DNA from: Pseudarthrobacter polychromogenes
GTDB taxonomy: Bacteria > Actinomycetota > Actinomycetes > Actinomycetales > Micrococcaceae
Direction: 5' to 3'
Assembly (NCBI RefSeq): GCF_014644495.1
Contig: NZ_BMKU01000017.1
Span: 1-64,000 of the forward strand
DNA: 64,000 nt
The translations under genes and the position numbers were made by a program. The notes beneath the pieces were generated by a model. It saw only the letters and a program-made list of their open reading frames with translations. It made no database searches and had not been told where the DNA came from. Positions 9,278 through 18,682 of this stretch are shown here, piece after piece; the first letter of the stretch is position 1, and each line of letters starts with the position of its first letter.

Positions 9278-10299
9278 GAGGCCGCCGCCCGGCAGTCGAC
9301 CAGGACCTTCATGGCTCCGCCGCTTTCAAGGGCAAGGAACCCTTGCTCAACATCCTCAAGGGACACAACCCGAGAGATCATCTGGCGGGCGGGGATGGCA
9401 CCGTCAGCCACGAGGCGAACAGCTTCCTCGAAATCCTCCCGCTGGTAGAGGCGGGCACCGAACATCTCCAGTTCCCGCCAGAAGAACCGGTGGAGGTCAA
9501 TCTCCTTCGGCTTGGGGTGGATTGCAACCATGACGAGCCGTCCCCTGGTGGTCAGAACCTCAACCGCGGAGCTGACCCCTGCCGCTGCCCCGGAAACTTC
9601 GAAGGCCACGTCCGCTCCTGCCCCGTCTGTCTCCCGCAGGACATAGTCCACGAGGTTCTCTTCGCGCGGATCGACTGTGGTGATGCCGAATCCCTTTGCT
9701 GTTTCCCTCCTGCCTGGATCGGGCTCTGCCAGCACCACACGGGCGCCCTGCCGGAGGGCTACGGAGGCAATGAGCTGACCCACGGGCCCGCCGCCGATCA
9801 CAACGACGAAGTCTGACGCGGTCAGTCCTGAACGACGGACGTCGTGCACTGCGACCGCAGTCGGTTCAATGAGCGCTGCTTCATCGAGAGCGAGTCCCTC
9901 GGGCAGGGCAACGAGGACCTCGGCCGGGACGTTCCAGGTGCTCTGCATCGAGCCCTCGGAGTCGATGCCGATGAAGTTCAACTTGTGGCAGATATGGCTG
10001 TTCCCCTTGCGGCAGGCATGGCATGAACCACAGGAGAGGGTGGGCATGACCGTGACGGGTTGACCGACTGCCCATCCTGAAACCCCATCGCCTATTGCTG
10101 CGATGGTGCCTGACATCTCGTGGCCGATTACCGCAGGCGTGGCTACCCGCGCATCCATGTCTCCGTGGAAAATATGCAGGTCTGTGCCGCACAAGCCTGT
10201 GTAGGCAACGGCAATCTGCACCTGCCCGGCCTCAGGGGGCCCAAGGGTGGGAACCGCCGTCGTGAAGGTCCGTTCGCCGGTGTACATGGCAGCTGTCAT
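9274..10299 (-). CDS. Zinc-dependent medium-chain alcohol dehydrogenase (polyol/aldonate type)
   Basis: NAD(P)-dependent oxidation of a polyol, sugar or sugar-acid hydroxyl. In 341 residues it has catalytic-zinc residues Cys37 (GLCGTDLH), His60 and Glu61 (GHE), structural-zinc cysteines Cys90, Cys93, Cys96 and Cys104, and a Rossmann motif GGGPVGQ. The family includes sorbitol, threonine, L-idonate and galactitol dehydrogenases. In this operon it may oxidise the free sugar (for example L-fucose or D-arabinose) or a polyol feeding the aldonate route. Followed with a 4-base overlap by the KduD-like SDR, a common pairing in idonate/gluconate pathways. Confidence 0.89.
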   Translation of the reverse strand: MTAAMYTGERTFTTAVPTLGPPEAGQVQIAVAYTGLCGTDLHIFHGDMDARVATPAVIGHEMSGTIAAIGDGVSGWAVGQPVTVMPTLSCGSCHACRKGNSHICHKLNFIGIDSEGSMQSTWNVPAEVLVALPEGLALDEAALIEPTAVAVHDVRRSGLTASDFVVVIGGGPVGQLIASVALRQGARVVLAEPDPGRRETAKGFGITTVDPREENLVDYVLRETDGAGADVAFEVSGAAAGVSSAVEVLTTRGRLVMVAIHPKPKEIDLHRFFWRELEMFGARLYQREDFEEAVRLVADGAIPARQMISRVVSLEDVEQGFLALESGGAMKVLVDCRAAAS

Positions 10300-10359
10300 G
10301 GTGTCGCTCCTGGTGGAAGATCTGGTTTCTGGCTGGCTTGGGGTGGATCACTTTGCCGG

Positions 10360-11211
10360 TTATTGCGCCGTCACCTGTTGGTGCTGCTCGCCAAGCCTTT
10401 CGACGCCGATGGTCATGGTGTCCCCGGGGCGGAGGTACGGGAACCGCCCCGAGAGTGCTACGCCCTGGGGCGTGCCGGTGTTCACGATGTCCCCTGGATC
10501 GAGGGCCATGTACTGGGAAAGGTCGCGGATGATTTCCGCGACGCTGAAGACCATGTCTGCGGTGGTGGAGTTTTGCCTTTCCTCGCCGTTCACGCAGGAG
10601 TACAGCCGCAATTGCTGGGGGTCCGGTACATCGGCGGCGGGGACCAGCGCCGGGCCGAGCGGGTTGAAGGTGGGGGCGCATTTGCCCTTTGACCATTGTC
10701 CGCCGGAGTGCTGGAGCTGAAAGTCCCGCTCGGACACGTCGTTGCTGATGGTGTACCCGGCGATGCAATCCAGCGCCTCCTCGTGGCTGCGCAAGTAGGA
10801 GGCACGCTTGCCGATGACCACCGCAAGCTCCACTTCCCAGTCGACCTTCTGCGTGCCGGGTGGGAGAACGACGTTGTCGTCGGGGCCGACGACGGTGTTC
10901 GGGTGCTTGAAGAAGATGATGGGCGCGGCGGGTGGTGTGCCGCCGGTTTCGGCGGCATGCGCGGCGTAGTTCATACCGACGCAGATGACCGCACCGATCC
11001 CAGTGACCGGAGGACCCACCCGCATGCTTCTGGCGTCTGCCAGCTCAGGCAGGGAGCCGGCTTGAAGGGCAGCGCGCGCCTGTTCGATCAAGCCGGCGCC
11101 GATGGCGGGGCCGGTGATGTCCGCTGTTATCTCCCGCAAATCGTAGTAGGCGTCTCCTTCGCGGACAGCCGGTATTTCCTGGCCAGCCTCGCCCAGTCTC
11201 ATCAATTCCAT
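10360..11211 (-). CDS. Fumarylacetoacetate hydrolase family, likely 2,4-diketo-3-deoxy-L-fuconate hydrolase
   Basis: A 283-residue member of the FAH fold, which hydrolyses carbon-carbon bonds of diketo acids using a divalent metal. Family motifs are visible: ICVGMNYAAHA, the metal-binding acidic cluster DWEVELAVVIGK, ISNDVSERDFQ and NTGTPQGV. In L-fuconate catabolism an enzyme of this family splits 2,4-diketo-3-deoxy-L-fuconate to pyruvate and L-lactate. The fuconate-dehydratase-like gene and a compatible SDR in the same operon make that the best assignment, by inference. It sits 37 bases downstream of that SDR. Confidence 0.86.
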   Translation of the reverse strand: MELMRLGEAGQEIPAVREGDAYYDLREITADITGPAIGAGLIEQARAALQAGSLPELADARSMRVGPPVTGIGAVICVGMNYAAHAAETGGTPPAAPIIFFKHPNTVVGPDDNVVLPPGTQKVDWEVELAVVIGKRASYLRSHEEALDCIAGYTISNDVSERDFQLQHSGGQWSKGKCAPTFNPLGPALVPAADVPDPQQLRLYSCVNGEERQNSTTADMVFSVAEIIRDLSQYMALDPGDIVNTGTPQGVALSGRFPYLRPGDTMTIGVERLGEQHQQVTAQ

Positions 11212-11248
11212 TGGCGTTCTCCTAGCTCAAGTGGGTTCAGGTGGTGGT

Positions 11249-12001
11249 TCAGGTGGACGGACGCAGGAGGAGGCTGTGCATGCCGCCGTCGACCGCAAGA
11301 GAGACCCCGGAAGTGGACGCGTTTGTGGGATCTGCCAGGAACAGCACGGAGGCGGCGACTTCGTCCGGGGACACCAGGCGTCCGTGGGGTTGCCGGGCCT
11401 CCAGTGCCCGGCGTTCTGCCTCCGGATCGTCCGCTGCGCCCAGCAGACGGCCGACCCAGGGTGTATCCGCTGTGCCGGGATGGACGCAGTTGACCCGGAT
11501 TCCCTCACGCAGGTGGTCCGCGGCCATGGCGCGTGTGAGGGCATCTACTGCTCCCTTGCTTGCCGAGTAGAGGGCGCGCTGCGGAAGCCCGTGCGTCGCC
11601 GCGATGGATCCGATGTTGACGATCGCTGCGGCTTTTGAGCGTTTCAGGTGCGGCAGCGCGGCCGCTGATACGCGCACCATGCCCACCACGTTTACGTTCA
11701 GCACGCGCAGCCAGTCCTCATCATCGTTGTCGGCCACGGTGCCGGTGGCCCCGATGCCTGCATTGTTAATGACGACGTCGATGCCGCCGAACGTGCGCGC
11801 TACGGCTTCCACGGCGGCGTCGACGGAGCCGCGGTTGCCAACGTCGCACTGCTGGCCCAATACGCCGTCGGAAAGGCCGGCGGGTTCGAGGTCAAGGACG
11901 GCGACGCGCGCTCCCTCGTCCAGGAGCGCGGCGGTGACGGCGGCACCGATGCCGGACGCCCCACCGGTGACAATGGCGCGGACGCCTGAAAATGAGCCCA
12001 T
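11249..12001 (-). CDS. SDR dehydrogenase, likely 2-keto-3-deoxy-L-fuconate dehydrogenase
   Basis: A 250-residue short-chain dehydrogenase with TGGASGIG near residue 12, NNAGIG, Ser in NIGSIAATHG and the YSASKGA active site. It ends in a typical TSGVSLAVDGG loop. Known non-phosphorylative L-fuconate pathways use an SDR to oxidise C4 of 2-keto-3-deoxy-L-fuconate before hydrolysis. Its place between the dehydratase block and the FAH hydrolase suits that step. It is distinct from the KduD-like SDR further down and shares only the family fold. Starts 37 bases after the GntR gene. Confidence 0.86.
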   Translation of the reverse strand: MGSFSGVRAIVTGGASGIGAAVTAALLDEGARVAVLDLEPAGLSDGVLGQQCDVGNRGSVDAAVEAVARTFGGIDVVINNAGIGATGTVADNDDEDWLRVLNVNVVGMVRVSAAALPHLKRSKAAAIVNIGSIAATHGLPQRALYSASKGAVDALTRAMAADHLREGIRVNCVHPGTADTPWVGRLLGAADDPEAERRALEARQPHGRLVSPDEVAASVLFLADPTNASTSGVSLAVDGGMHSLLLRPST

Positions 12002-12038
12002 AAAGCACCCCTAAAAGGTAATGAGTGAAGGCGGACTG

Positions 12039-12752
12039 TCAGCAGAGCTGGGCCGGTGGCGGCACCCGCAAACCCCTGCCGCCGTCCTGCGAAAATGCCT
12101 CAGCAAAGCGGTGGTAGGCCCCGATCAGATGGGCGCGCATGGCGGCTTCGGCTGCATCGGTGTCGCAGGCCGCAATCGCATTCACAATGCTGCGGTGCTC
12201 GTCCACCGTTTGCTTCCCCCTGTCGTCCGCCCGGTGAAGGCGGAAGAGGTGCAGGTGGCAGTGCGTGGCACGGTAGGCGTGCAGTGCAAACTGGTTGCTG
12301 CTGGCGCTGAGGATACTGTCATGGAAGTGGGTATCGTGCGCCACGAGGAGGTGCCTGACGCTGGTTGCGTTCTCCGTCCCGGCTTCGAAGGTCGAGAGTG
12401 ATTTTTGCAGCATCCGGGCCGGGTTGCTTAACCGGTTCAGTGCGGCCACCCCGGCCGCCCACGGTTCCACCATCAGCCGGAATTCGAACAGCTCGCGGAG
12501 TTCAGCCATGTCCAGCAGCTGCGTTGTCCGGTAACCCTTGCCAGGAGTCTTGATGATGAGGTTGTCGCCCTCGAGTTGGCTCAGCGCCTCCCGCACGGGT
12601 GTTTGGGACACTCCAAACTCCCGGGCGAGGGCATCGATGTTCACCTTCTCGTCGGGCGGCAGTTGAAGGTCAAGGATTCTGGCACGCAACATTGCGTAGA
12701 CGTCCACGGCAGGCCGCGCCCGGGATCCGGGGTCGGAGGATTGCTCAGCCAT
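12039..12752 (-). CDS. GntR-family regulator, FadR/FCD subfamily
   Basis: A 237-residue transcription factor. The N-terminal winged helix (about residues 18-85) carries DALAREFGVSQTPVREALSQLEGD, the classic GntR recognition helix. The C-terminal FCD domain (about 95-215) contains histidines (HDTHFHDSI, DEHRSIVNAI, MRAHL) of the type that bind a metal and a carboxylate ligand. The gene lies inside the operon, overlapping the preceding enzyme gene by 8 bases, so it is probably the local, autoregulated repressor that responds to an aldonate or keto-deoxy acid. The palindrome at 20833-20860 is its most likely operator. Confidence 0.93.
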   Translation of the reverse strand: MAEQSSDPGSRARPAVDVYAMLRARILDLQLPPDEKVNIDALAREFGVSQTPVREALSQLEGDNLIIKTPGKGYRTTQLLDMAELRELFEFRLMVEPWAAGVAALNRLSNPARMLQKSLSTFEAGTENATSVRHLLVAHDTHFHDSILSASSNQFALHAYRATHCHLHLFRLHRADDRGKQTVDEHRSIVNAIAACDTDAAEAAMRAHLIGAYHRFAEAFSQDGGRGLRVPPPAQLC

Positions 12753-13944
12753 GGTGTGCCGGCAGGTGTGCTCGGGCGGCGGGATTGTTCATCTTCAATA
12801 CATACTCCAGCAGGTTGCCGATGCCGTAACTCCACGGTTCGAGTTTCTCCGTTGGTTTCACCGTGTTGGTGAGCGTTCCGAGGCGGCTGCTGCTGATCTG
12901 CACGATGTCACCGGTTTCGTGGGTGAAACCCATGCCAGGCGCCTTTCGGTCCTCGTTCGGGGCAAAAAGGGTTCCGGTGAACAGTGCGAAGCCGTCCGGG
13001 TACTGGTGGTGCGGGCCGAAGGCCGCGCCCACGAGTTCCTCGAAGGGGCGGCTCAGCCGCTGCACGCTGTTGGTGCCGGTGAGGGTGTATCCGTCGGTTC
13101 CACGTACTGTCAGCCGGATCGTCTCCTGGCGGGCGTCGTCCAGGGTGTAGGAATCGTTGAACAGGCGGATGAAGGGGCCCAGCGCGGCTGAGCCGTTGTT
13201 GTCCTTGGCCATACCAAGCAGGAGTGCGCTCCGCCCCTCGACATCGCGCAGGTTGACGTCGTTGCCCAACGTGCAGCCGCGCACGCGCCCCTCCCTGTCC
13301 ACCACCAGCACCAGTTCAGGTTCGGGGTTGTTCCAGGAGGAAAAGGAGGGAATGCCGATGTCCTCGCCGCATCCTACCGCCGAGAGAACAGGGGCTTTCG
13401 TGAACACCTCCGGGTCCGGCCCGATGCCAACCTCGAGATACTGGGACCAGAAGCCCGCCCGGACCAGCACTTCCTTTACCCGTGCGGCCTCCTCGGAGCC
13501 CGGACGCACCCCTGCCAGGCTTCCACCGATGGACTCCAGAACCTGTGCGCGCATCTGCTCCGCCAGTGTCAGGTCACCGGCACAACGTTCTTCGATGACC
13601 CGCTCGATCATGCTGTCCACGAAGGTCACGCCGCAGGCTTTCACAGCCTGCAGGTCCACCGGTGAGAGAAGATGGGGTTCGTCCTGGCTTCTTCCCCCGT
13701 TCAGGACGCTCTCCAGGTCCCAGCTGCGGGCCCCGTCATGCCGCGCATCCTCCAGCACGCCGTGAAGGTCGTCGTGATTGAGCAGCGCGGACACGGTGTG
13801 CGCATGGTCGAAGAGATCGAGCAGTACGCCTTCGTGGAACAGGACGGGGCGGGGACCCTGGGTTTCCGGGTCCCACAGGCGGCCAATGAGCAGGGCGGCC
13901 GAGGCGTCCTGGGGAAGAATTGCTTCCGGTTCTAAACGTGTCAT
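12745..13944 (-). CDS. FAH-superfamily 2-keto-3-deoxy-aldonate dehydratase-like enzyme
   Basis: A 399-residue protein of the larger FAH-fold subgroup that includes 2-keto-3-deoxy-D-arabinonate dehydratase. Motifs: EPELVLVVDREGRVRGCTLGND followed by VNLRDVEGRSALLLG and a long C-terminal domain. Dehydratases of this type turn keto-deoxy pentonates into ketoglutarate semialdehyde, the substrate of the gene directly upstream, with which it overlaps by four bases (ATGA). This pair would open a Weimberg-type branch to 2-oxoglutarate next to the fuconate-type branch. The dehydratase role is inferred from family and partner. Confidence 0.8.
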   Translation of the reverse strand: MTRLEPEAILPQDASAALLIGRLWDPETQGPRPVLFHEGVLLDLFDHAHTVSALLNHDDLHGVLEDARHDGARSWDLESVLNGGRSQDEPHLLSPVDLQAVKACGVTFVDSMIERVIEERCAGDLTLAEQMRAQVLESIGGSLAGVRPGSEEAARVKEVLVRAGFWSQYLEVGIGPDPEVFTKAPVLSAVGCGEDIGIPSFSSWNNPEPELVLVVDREGRVRGCTLGNDVNLRDVEGRSALLLGMAKDNNGSAALGPFIRLFNDSYTLDDARQETIRLTVRGTDGYTLTGTNSVQRLSRPFEELVGAAFGPHHQYPDGFALFTGTLFAPNEDRKAPGMGFTHETGDIVQISSSRLGTLTNTVKPTEKLEPWSYGIGNLLEYVLKMNNPAARAHLPAHHG

Positions 13945-15428
13945 CGGGGTTCTCCTGCAGGTTCAAGGCTTCCGTCCACCCGGCGGGCTATGCCCCAGGG
14001 GTTCGCCTCCTGGAGCGCCGGCGGAAGTACGGGGTCGGGAACGTTCTGATAGGCGACCGGGCGCATGAAACGCCTGATCGCGGCCGTGCCCACCGAGGTT
14101 GTGCCCGGTGCCGTCGTGGCCGGGTAGGGCCCGCCGTGATGCTGCGCGTAGGAGACCGTGACGCCGGTGGGCCAGCCGTTCCAGAGCACCCTGCCGGCGA
14201 TACCCGTAAGGGTGGAGAGCAGCTCACCGGACGGATCGCCGTCGTCTGCTTGAACGGTGGCCGTCAGCTGGCCCTCCATCTGCGCAGCAAGCGCTGGCAG
14301 GTCGGCAACGTCGTTGTACCGGACCACCACGGTTGCCGGACCGAACATCTCACGGTGGAGCACTTCAGGATCTGACGCGACGGTTCGTGCATCGACCAGC
14401 AGGACTGTGGGTGCGGGCACCTCATCATCAGAGCCCGGAACGAGGGCCTGGACGCCGTCGATCGAAGCGACCTCTCCGCGCGCCTTGCCGAACGACTCCC
14501 TGAGACCGGGAGTGAGGAGCTTGGTCAGCGGAACCTTTTTGAGTGCGGCGTCCAAAGTGCTGAGCAGCTGTTCCTCGGAGGCGGAAGCCGGGACAAAGAG
14601 CAAGCCAGGTTTCGTGCAGAACTGTCCCATGCCCGCCGTGAAGGATTCCGCGTAGCCGGTGAGGATCTCTTCAGCACGGGCGTTCCAGGCCTTGGGCAGC
14701 ACGAAGACCGGGTTGATGCTGCCCAGCTCCCCGTAGAAGGGGATCGGCACGGGGCGGGCACTGGCGCGGTTGAAGAGCGCCCGGCCCCCGGCCGTGGAGC
14801 CCGTGAATCCGATGGCCTTGACGAGCGGGTGATCCACCAGGGCCTCAGCTGCAGAGCGGCCGTCCACCAGCGCGAACAGCCCCGAAGGGGCGCCGGCTTC
14901 GGCCAACGCTTCGGCCACGATTTCCCCCGTCCTCACCGCGAGTTTCTGGTGCCCGGAGTGGCACTTGTGCAGGACAGCGCACCCGGCAGCGAGAGCCGAG
15001 GCGCTGTCCCCACCCATGACACTGAACGCAAAGGGGAAGTTGGAAGCCCCGAAGACGCCCACCACGCCCAGCGGCACGTTGACCCTGCGGATATCCGGGC
15101 GGGGGCCCATGCCCCAGTCCGGATCGGCGTGGTCCACGGTGGCATCGAAGGCGATGCCGGTGCGCACCTCGTCGGCGAACAGGTCCAGCTGGAAAGCTGA
15201 CCGTCTCAGCTCTCCCTGAAGCCTGGCCTCGGCGAGGTTCGTATCAGCGGCCGCCAACGCCACCAGTTCGTCCGCGTTGGCACGAAGGGCATCGGCGATT
15301 GCATTGAGCCGGGCAGCGCGTGTCGCAGGCGACTCATCGGCAATGGTCAGGAACGCCGCGTGGGCTTCCCGCGCGGCTTGGTCCACCTGTTCGGGAGTGG
15401 TGGCGATGGTCAGGGTGGTCATGTGCAT
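13941..15428 (-). CDS. Aldehyde dehydrogenase, 2-oxoglutarate semialdehyde dehydrogenase type
   Basis: NAD(P)-dependent oxidation of a semialdehyde, most likely 2-oxoglutarate semialdehyde to 2-oxoglutarate. The 495-residue protein carries GVFGASNFPFAFS, the motif HKCHSGHQ in place of the usual KPSE segment (typical of this subgroup), the Glu region ELGSINPVFV, and the catalytic Cys in GMGQFCTKPG. I chose the ATG at 15428 because GGAAGGA lies about 8 bases upstream; a second ATG at 15422 is possible. It couples by a 4-base overlap to the dehydratase-like gene that would make its substrate. Confidence 0.86.
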   Translation of the reverse strand: MHMTTLTIATTPEQVDQAAREAHAAFLTIADESPATRAARLNAIADALRANADELVALAAADTNLAEARLQGELRRSAFQLDLFADEVRTGIAFDATVDHADPDWGMGPRPDIRRVNVPLGVVGVFGASNFPFAFSVMGGDSASALAAGCAVLHKCHSGHQKLAVRTGEIVAEALAEAGAPSGLFALVDGRSAAEALVDHPLVKAIGFTGSTAGGRALFNRASARPVPIPFYGELGSINPVFVLPKAWNARAEEILTGYAESFTAGMGQFCTKPGLLFVPASASEEQLLSTLDAALKKVPLTKLLTPGLRESFGKARGEVASIDGVQALVPGSDDEVPAPTVLLVDARTVASDPEVLHREMFGPATVVVRYNDVADLPALAAQMEGQLTATVQADDGDPSGELLSTLTGIAGRVLWNGWPTGVTVSYAQHHGGPYPATTAPGTTSVGTAAIRRFMRPVAYQNVPDPVLPPALQEANPWGIARRVDGSLEPAGEPR

Positions 15429-15447
15429 GGGAGATCCTTCCGGAAGC

Positions 15448-16752
15448 TCAGCGGGCATTCAGTTCCTGCCAGACGGCACCGTCCGGGTAGGACCAGCGTG
15501 AGGTGGACTCGGGCAGCATCCTGGCGCCGACACCGGGCAGCTTAGGTGCCTGGTAGCGCCCGTTGGAGACTACTGCCGGTTCGGTGAAGTGCTCGTGGAG
15601 GTGGTCCACGAACTCGATGACGCGGTCCTCCATGGTGCCGGTAATGGCTGCATAGTCGAAGAAGGAGAAATGCTGCACCAGCTCGCACAGCCCGACGCCG
15701 CCGGCATGCGGGCACACGGGAGTCTCGAAGCGGGCCGCCAGCAGCAGGTTGGCGATGTTCTCGTTGACGCCGGCCACGCGGGTGGAATCAATCTGCATGA
15801 TGTCGATTGCCCCCGCCTGGAGCATCTGCTTGAAGATGATGCGGTTGTGGACGGCTTCGCCCGTTACCACCTTGATGGGGTGGACAGCCTTGCGGATGGC
15901 GGCGTGGGCCAGGATGTCGTCCGTGCTGGTGGGTTCCTCGATCCAGTATGGCTCGAAGTCCTGAAGCTGGTTGACCCAGTCGATGGCCTCCTGCTCCTCC
16001 CAGCGCTGGTTGGCGTCGATGGCGATGCGGACGTCCGGCCCTACCGCCTCGCGCGCCAGGGACAGGCGCCGTCGGTCGTCCTCGATACTGCCGGCGACCT
16101 TCAGCTTGATCATGCCGAAGCCGTCGGCCACCGCCTCCTTGGACAGGCGCACAAGCTTCTCGTCGCTGTAACCGAGCCAGCCTGGAGTGGTGGTGTAGGC
16201 CGGGTAACCGTGTTCCTTGAGTTCGGCGATGCGCGCTTCCTTGCCCACCTGGCCCTTTTTGAGGATGTCCGCGGCGTCTTCGGGGGTGAGGGCGTTGCGG
16301 ATGTGGGTGAAGTCCACTGCGCTAATGATTTCTTCCACAGGCATTTCGCTCAGCAGCAGCCACAGCGGCTTCTGCTCCCGCCGTGCCCGGATGTCCCACA
16401 GCGCGTTGATGAGCCCGCCGGCCGCCATGTGGGACACTCCCTTTTCGGGGCCGAGCCAGCGCATCTGCGAGTCGTGGATGAGCCGCCGGGAAGAGTCTCC
16501 AAGGTTGTTGACGAGTTCGTCGGTGTCCCGTCCCACGAGGAGTTCACCGTAACTGTCCATCGCGGCAGTGATGATCTCGTTGCCGCGGCCGCAGGTGAAC
16601 ACGAGACCGTTGCCGCTCTCGCCGTCGTCAGTGGTGATCTCGACATAGGCTGCCGAATAGTCCGGGTCAACGTTGACGGCATCTGAGCCGTCAAGTTCGA
16701 GTGAGGTGGGAAAGCGGACGTCCGTAGTGCGGACGGATTGAATTTTTGACAT
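15448..16752 (-). CDS. fucD: L-fuconate dehydratase (enolase superfamily)
   Basis: Dehydrates an aldonate (L-fuconate in the characterised family) to its 2-keto-3-deoxy form. The 434 residues show the complete mandelate-racemase-type active site: Lys216-x-Lys218 (IKLKVAG), metal ligands Asp246 (IDAN), Glu272 (WIEEP) and Glu299 (TGEA), and the Asp322 (QIDS)/His349 (CPHAGG) dyad. Spacing matches the known Xanthomonas enzyme with an offset of two residues. The N-terminal cap (DVRFPTSLELDGSDA) also fits fuconate dehydratases. It is the key enzyme of the operon, 26 bases downstream of the TRAP large permease. Confidence 0.92.
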   Translation of the reverse strand: MSKIQSVRTTDVRFPTSLELDGSDAVNVDPDYSAAYVEITTDDGESGNGLVFTCGRGNEIITAAMDSYGELLVGRDTDELVNNLGDSSRRLIHDSQMRWLGPEKGVSHMAAGGLINALWDIRARREQKPLWLLLSEMPVEEIISAVDFTHIRNALTPEDAADILKKGQVGKEARIAELKEHGYPAYTTTPGWLGYSDEKLVRLSKEAVADGFGMIKLKVAGSIEDDRRRLSLAREAVGPDVRIAIDANQRWEEQEAIDWVNQLQDFEPYWIEEPTSTDDILAHAAIRKAVHPIKVVTGEAVHNRIIFKQMLQAGAIDIMQIDSTRVAGVNENIANLLLAARFETPVCPHAGGVGLCELVQHFSFFDYAAITGTMEDRVIEFVDHLHEHFTEPAVVSNGRYQAPKLPGVGARMLPESTSRWSYPDGAVWQELNAR

Positions 16753-16778
16753 GAGTGTTTTCCTTGCAGGTCAGCGGT

Positions 16779-18059
16779 TTAGAGGAAGCCGAGCAGTACG
16801 GGGAGGCCAAGCGTGACGGCGGGAACGAAGGTGATGAACAGCAGGGTGGTGACCATGGGGACGAAGAACGGCAGTATTCCCTTGATAACGACCGGTACCG
16901 GTGCCTTGGTAACACTGGAAAGGACGAACAACACCAGCCCCACAGGTGGGGTGATCAGTCCAATCAGCAGGTTGAAGATGACCATGATTCCGAAGTGGAC
17001 AGGGTCGATCCCGAAGGTCTCTGCCACGGGCAGGAGGACGGGGACCAGGATCAGGATCGCAGCCGTCGGCTCCAACACGCAGCCAACGAGAAGAAGCAGC
17101 ACGTTGACGAGGATCAGGAAAACGATCGGCTGGTTGGTGATATCCAGGATCAGGTTTGCAGCCACCTGCGGAGCCTGTTCCCTGGCCAGCACCCAGCCGA
17201 AGAGTGCCGCCGCGGCGACGATCAGGAGCACCGAGCCCGAGGTCTCGACAGTAGTCAGCAGCGTGCGGTACGCCTTCCGCCACGTGAGTGCCTTGTAGAC
17301 AACGGCGAGGACTGCGATGTAGACGACGCCGATTCCGCTGGCCTCGGTCGGGGTAAAGATGCCGCTCAGGATGCCGCCCAGGATGACCACTGCGGAACCG
17401 AGCGCCGGAACCGCACCGAGGGCCGTCTTGCCACGGGTGGCCCACGTCGCTTTGGGCAGGCGGAGCTCGTTCTTCTTCCGCATGAGCAGCCACACGGTAG
17501 CGCATAGTGCGCCGACGAGGATCAACGCGGGGACGATCCCTGCCATGAAGAGGGCACCGACGGACACTCCAGCCGTGACCGCGTAGATGACTGCTGGAAT
17601 GCTCGGCGGGATCATGGGTGCAATCAGGCTCGAAGCGCCTGTGACACCGAGCGCGAACTCCTGCTTGTAGCCGCGCTTGACCATGGCCGGCACCTGGACC
17701 CGGCCCATCGCAGCGGCGTCGGCGATAGCGGCGCCGCTCATCCACGAGAAGCCGAAGCTGGTGGCGACGTTGACGTAGCCCAGGCTGCCCCGGAGGTGGC
17801 CGATGGCTGCCACCGCGGCGTCGTAGAGCTTGTCCGTAACACCGGACACATTGGCCAGGTTGCCCAACAGAATGAACATTGGAACGGCGAGGATTGAGAA
17901 GCTGTCGACACCGGAGACCGTCTGCTGGACGGCTGTGCCGAGACGCACGGACGGGTCCATGAGGACATAGCCGAGGGACGGAATGAGCAGTGCAATTGAG
18001 ACAGGGACGCGGAGGGCGAGCAGCAGCAGAAGGCTGATCACCATGATGAGGAGTGTCAT
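16779..18059 (-). CDS. dctM: TRAP transporter large permease DctM
   Basis: The 426-residue large membrane subunit of a tripartite ATP-independent periplasmic-type transporter, predicted to form about 12 hydrophobic segments from the first residue (MTLLIMVISLLLLLALRVPVS) to the last (FITFVPAVTLGLPVLLGFL). Family landmarks include the ANVSGVTDKLY region, GASSLIAPMIPPSIPAV and NLLIGLITPPVG. It lies 8 bases after the small subunit. With DctQ and DctP it should import a sugar acid or related carboxylate driven by a sodium or proton gradient. Confidence 0.95.
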   Translation of the reverse strand: MTLLIMVISLLLLLALRVPVSIALLIPSLGYVLMDPSVRLGTAVQQTVSGVDSFSILAVPMFILLGNLANVSGVTDKLYDAAVAAIGHLRGSLGYVNVATSFGFSWMSGAAIADAAAMGRVQVPAMVKRGYKQEFALGVTGASSLIAPMIPPSIPAVIYAVTAGVSVGALFMAGIVPALILVGALCATVWLLMRKKNELRLPKATWATRGKTALGAVPALGSAVVILGGILSGIFTPTEASGIGVVYIAVLAVVYKALTWRKAYRTLLTTVETSGSVLLIVAAAALFGWVLAREQAPQVAANLILDITNQPIVFLILVNVLLLLVGCVLEPTAAILILVPVLLPVAETFGIDPVHFGIMVIFNLLIGLITPPVGLVLFVLSSVTKAPVPVVIKGILPFFVPMVTTLLFITFVPAVTLGLPVLLGFL

Positions 18060-18067
18060 ATTGGTTC

Positions 18068-18682
18068 CTAGACCGCTTCCCGTTCGAGGTTTTCCATCGC
18101 ATCAGGCACTAGTTCGGGATGGCGGATGTTGAGGTACATGTGCACCAGGGCGTGGAAGCAGATCAGCGCGAATCCTGCTACGGCCGAGCTGTAGACAAGG
18201 CTCATGGGCAGTGACGTCGCGGGGGCCTGAAGGCGCGCCGCGCCGGCTGCGAATTCTGCCCCCGCGAATGCCATCATTCCCGAGGCGATGATCACCATGG
18301 CCAAAGCGAAGGTATCCAGGACGATGGTCCCCTTACGCCCCAGTTTGCTGGCGAGGAGGTCCACTGCGATGTGGATGCGGCGCGCCATGACGAAACCGGC
18401 GGAGACGAACGTGAACCACAGCAGGGCGAACCGTGCAAGCTCTTCAGTCCAGGTGAAGGGCGTATTGAAGACGTATCGGCTCACCACCTGAAGAATGATC
18501 AGGCCGAGCGTGCCCACGAGGAACGTGCACGCCGCGACCCTCTCCGTGACCACCAGGTACCGGTAGGGGGCGTTCCGTTGTTCAGCGAAATCAGGGTCAT
18601 CGGGTTCCTGCGGGACCCGCAGCCCCGTCGCAATGTTGTTTTCAGTGTCCCGGTACGTTTGCCCACCGACAGCTTCAGTCAT
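18068..18682 (-). CDS. dctQ: TRAP transporter small permease DctQ
   Basis: A 204-residue four-helix membrane subunit. Hydrophobic segments run from about residue 45 (AACTFLVGTLGLIILQVVSRY), including the conserved FTWTEELARFALLWF loop that marks DctQ, then an inner segment after RRIHIAVDLLASKLG and a last one (VYSSAVAGFALICFHALVHM). A soluble N-terminus of about 40 residues is longer than usual. The ATG overlaps the DctP stop by four bases. Confidence 0.93.
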   Translation of the reverse strand: MTEAVGGQTYRDTENNIATGLRVPQEPDDPDFAEQRNAPYRYLVVTERVAACTFLVGTLGLIILQVVSRYVFNTPFTWTEELARFALLWFTFVSAGFVMARRIHIAVDLLASKLGRKGTIVLDTFALAMVIIASGMMAFAGAEFAAGAARLQAPATSLPMSLVYSSAVAGFALICFHALVHMYLNIRHPELVPDAMENLEREAV